This document shows positions 5,446 to 5,986 of a stretch of 5,986 bases of DNA, piece by piece. The position numbers were made by a program, and so were the translations under genes. Position 1 is the stretch's first letter. Each line of letters opens with the position of its first letter. The notes beneath the pieces were generated by a model. It worked only from the letters and a program-made list of their open reading frames with translations. It was not told where the DNA came from and ran no database searches. Source of the stretch: Bacteroidales bacterium. GTDB lineage: Bacteria; Bacteroidota; Bacteroidia; Bacteroidales; DTU049. The stretch lies in assembly GCA_018432645.1 (NCBI GenBank), contig JAHDSP010000158.1, forward strand, positions 1-5,986, read 5' to 3'.

Positions 5446-5986
5446 TTACTCAATTACGATTTTTTCAGTATAAATATTTTGGTCATTATATATGGTCAAA
5501 ATATATACACCTTGATTGAAAGTTATCGGGATGATAAGATTATTTGAATTATTTAATACTGCTTCATAAATTAGTTGGCCTTGTATAGAGAATAATTTTA
5601 TCTTCAAATTATCAAAAGTGTTCACAAAATTAACATTTATAGCATCACTAGTAGTGTATAAATATGAAATAAAATCATAATTATTTATAGAGGCTGATGG
5701 CCCCCAGATGTCGTTAACAAATTCTGGATGGTCTACAAAAGGATTTCTATTATGCTGGATTACATAAACAGAATCATTTCTTTTTCTTTCTTTACTACTA
5801 ACAGGATCGAGTTGATGCCATTGCAGGAATAAATTTTTTGCCCAAGGAGATAAATCACTATTTTGGAAACTTTCACCTTCCCAATTAGCTATTTTGTCCA
5901 TATATCTAGTAGACATATAGAAATAGATGCGTGCTACATCGCCTTTGAATGAATCTATAGGTTCAAAAACAGTGCCAGAATATCCA
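5446..5986 (-). CDS. Endonuclease I family nuclease with T9SS sorting domain (5' end outside window)
   Basis: The frame is open to the window edge, so the ATG at 5916 is internal. The preceding residues GYSGTVFEPIDSFKGDVAR followed by IYFYM continue the protein. The segment F-E-P-x-D-x-F-K-G-D-V-A-R, then FYMSTRYMD, LFLQWHQLDPVSSKERKRND, and QHNRNPFVDHPEFVNDIWG is the typical C-terminal half of endonuclease I (EndA/Vvn-like His-Me finger) nucleases of Bacteroidota. The rest of the catalytic half lies upstream, outside the window. The last 70 or so residues (from about YTTSDAINVNFV) form a T9SS type A sorting domain: KIKLFSIQGQLIYE, then FNQGVYILTIYNDQNIYTEKIVIE. The protein is therefore predicted to be exported through the outer membrane by the Por system and to degrade extracellular DNA or RNA. 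Its TAA abuts the ATG of the phosphopantetheinyl transferase gene. Family and sorting-domain calls are firm. Confidence 0.9.
   Translation of the reverse strand, partial: GYSGTVFEPIDSFKGDVARIYFYMSTRYMDKIANWEGESFQNSDLSPWAKNLFLQWHQLDPVSSKERKRNDSVYVIQHNRNPFVDHPEFVNDIWGPSASINNYDFISYLYTTSDAINVNFVNTFDNLKIKLFSIQGQLIYEAVLNNSNNLIIPITFNQGVYILTIYNDQNIYTEKIVIE

Noticed and set aside
5914..5916. ATG as start of the nuclease
   Set aside because: In-frame upstream codons to the window edge encode the conserved F-K-G-D-V-A-R segment of endonuclease I, so this Met is internal.

Overview
The window reads as chromosomal DNA of an AT-rich member of the phylum Bacteroidota. Four signs support this: a TonB-dependent receptor paired with a DUF4249-type lipoprotein, a nuclease carrying a type IX secretion (T9SS) C-terminal sorting domain, SxxC-type lipoprotein signal peptides, and the lack of clear Shine-Dalgarno sequences. 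Genus cannot be read from the sequence.

Layout. (1) 2-2341, plus strand: the C-terminal two thirds or so of a TonB-dependent outer-membrane receptor whose gene starts before the window, followed 6 nt later by a DUF4249 lipoprotein. This looks like an uptake pair. (2) 2342-3114: a convergent intergenic region of more than 770 nt. It holds a very AT-rich gene desert (2342-2772), a structured inverted-repeat block (2773-2900) with more G+C than its flanks, and a 67-codon stop-free stretch on the minus strand (2914-3114) in frame with, but after the stop of, the next gene. (3) 3115-4517, minus strand: a tight row of small envelope genes in transcription order. These are a lipocalin-like lipoprotein with a GTG start, a three-helix membrane protein, a possible 27-residue His-rich micropeptide, and a secreted protein with an FG-GAP-like Asp loop. 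None can be given a function, so this is the most plausible undescribed unit here. (4) 4518-4806: an AT-rich leader, then a degenerate tandem repeat that keeps an 8-bp period (7-bp in one section) over about 218 bp, pyrimidine-rich on the plus strand. (5) 4807-5986, minus strand: an endonuclease I family nuclease (5' end outside the window) with a T9SS sorting domain. Its TAA stop abuts the ATG of an Sfp-type 4'-phosphopantetheinyl transferase.

How they fit together. The receptor/DUF4249 pair probably imports an unknown ligand across the outer membrane. The nuclease is probably exported by T9SS and degrades external DNA. The phosphopantetheinyl transferase would activate carrier proteins encoded elsewhere. 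No link between these modules is visible beyond position. The most unusual features are non-coding: the phased 8-bp repeat and the branched inverted-repeat block, both candidates for multi-copy genomic elements.
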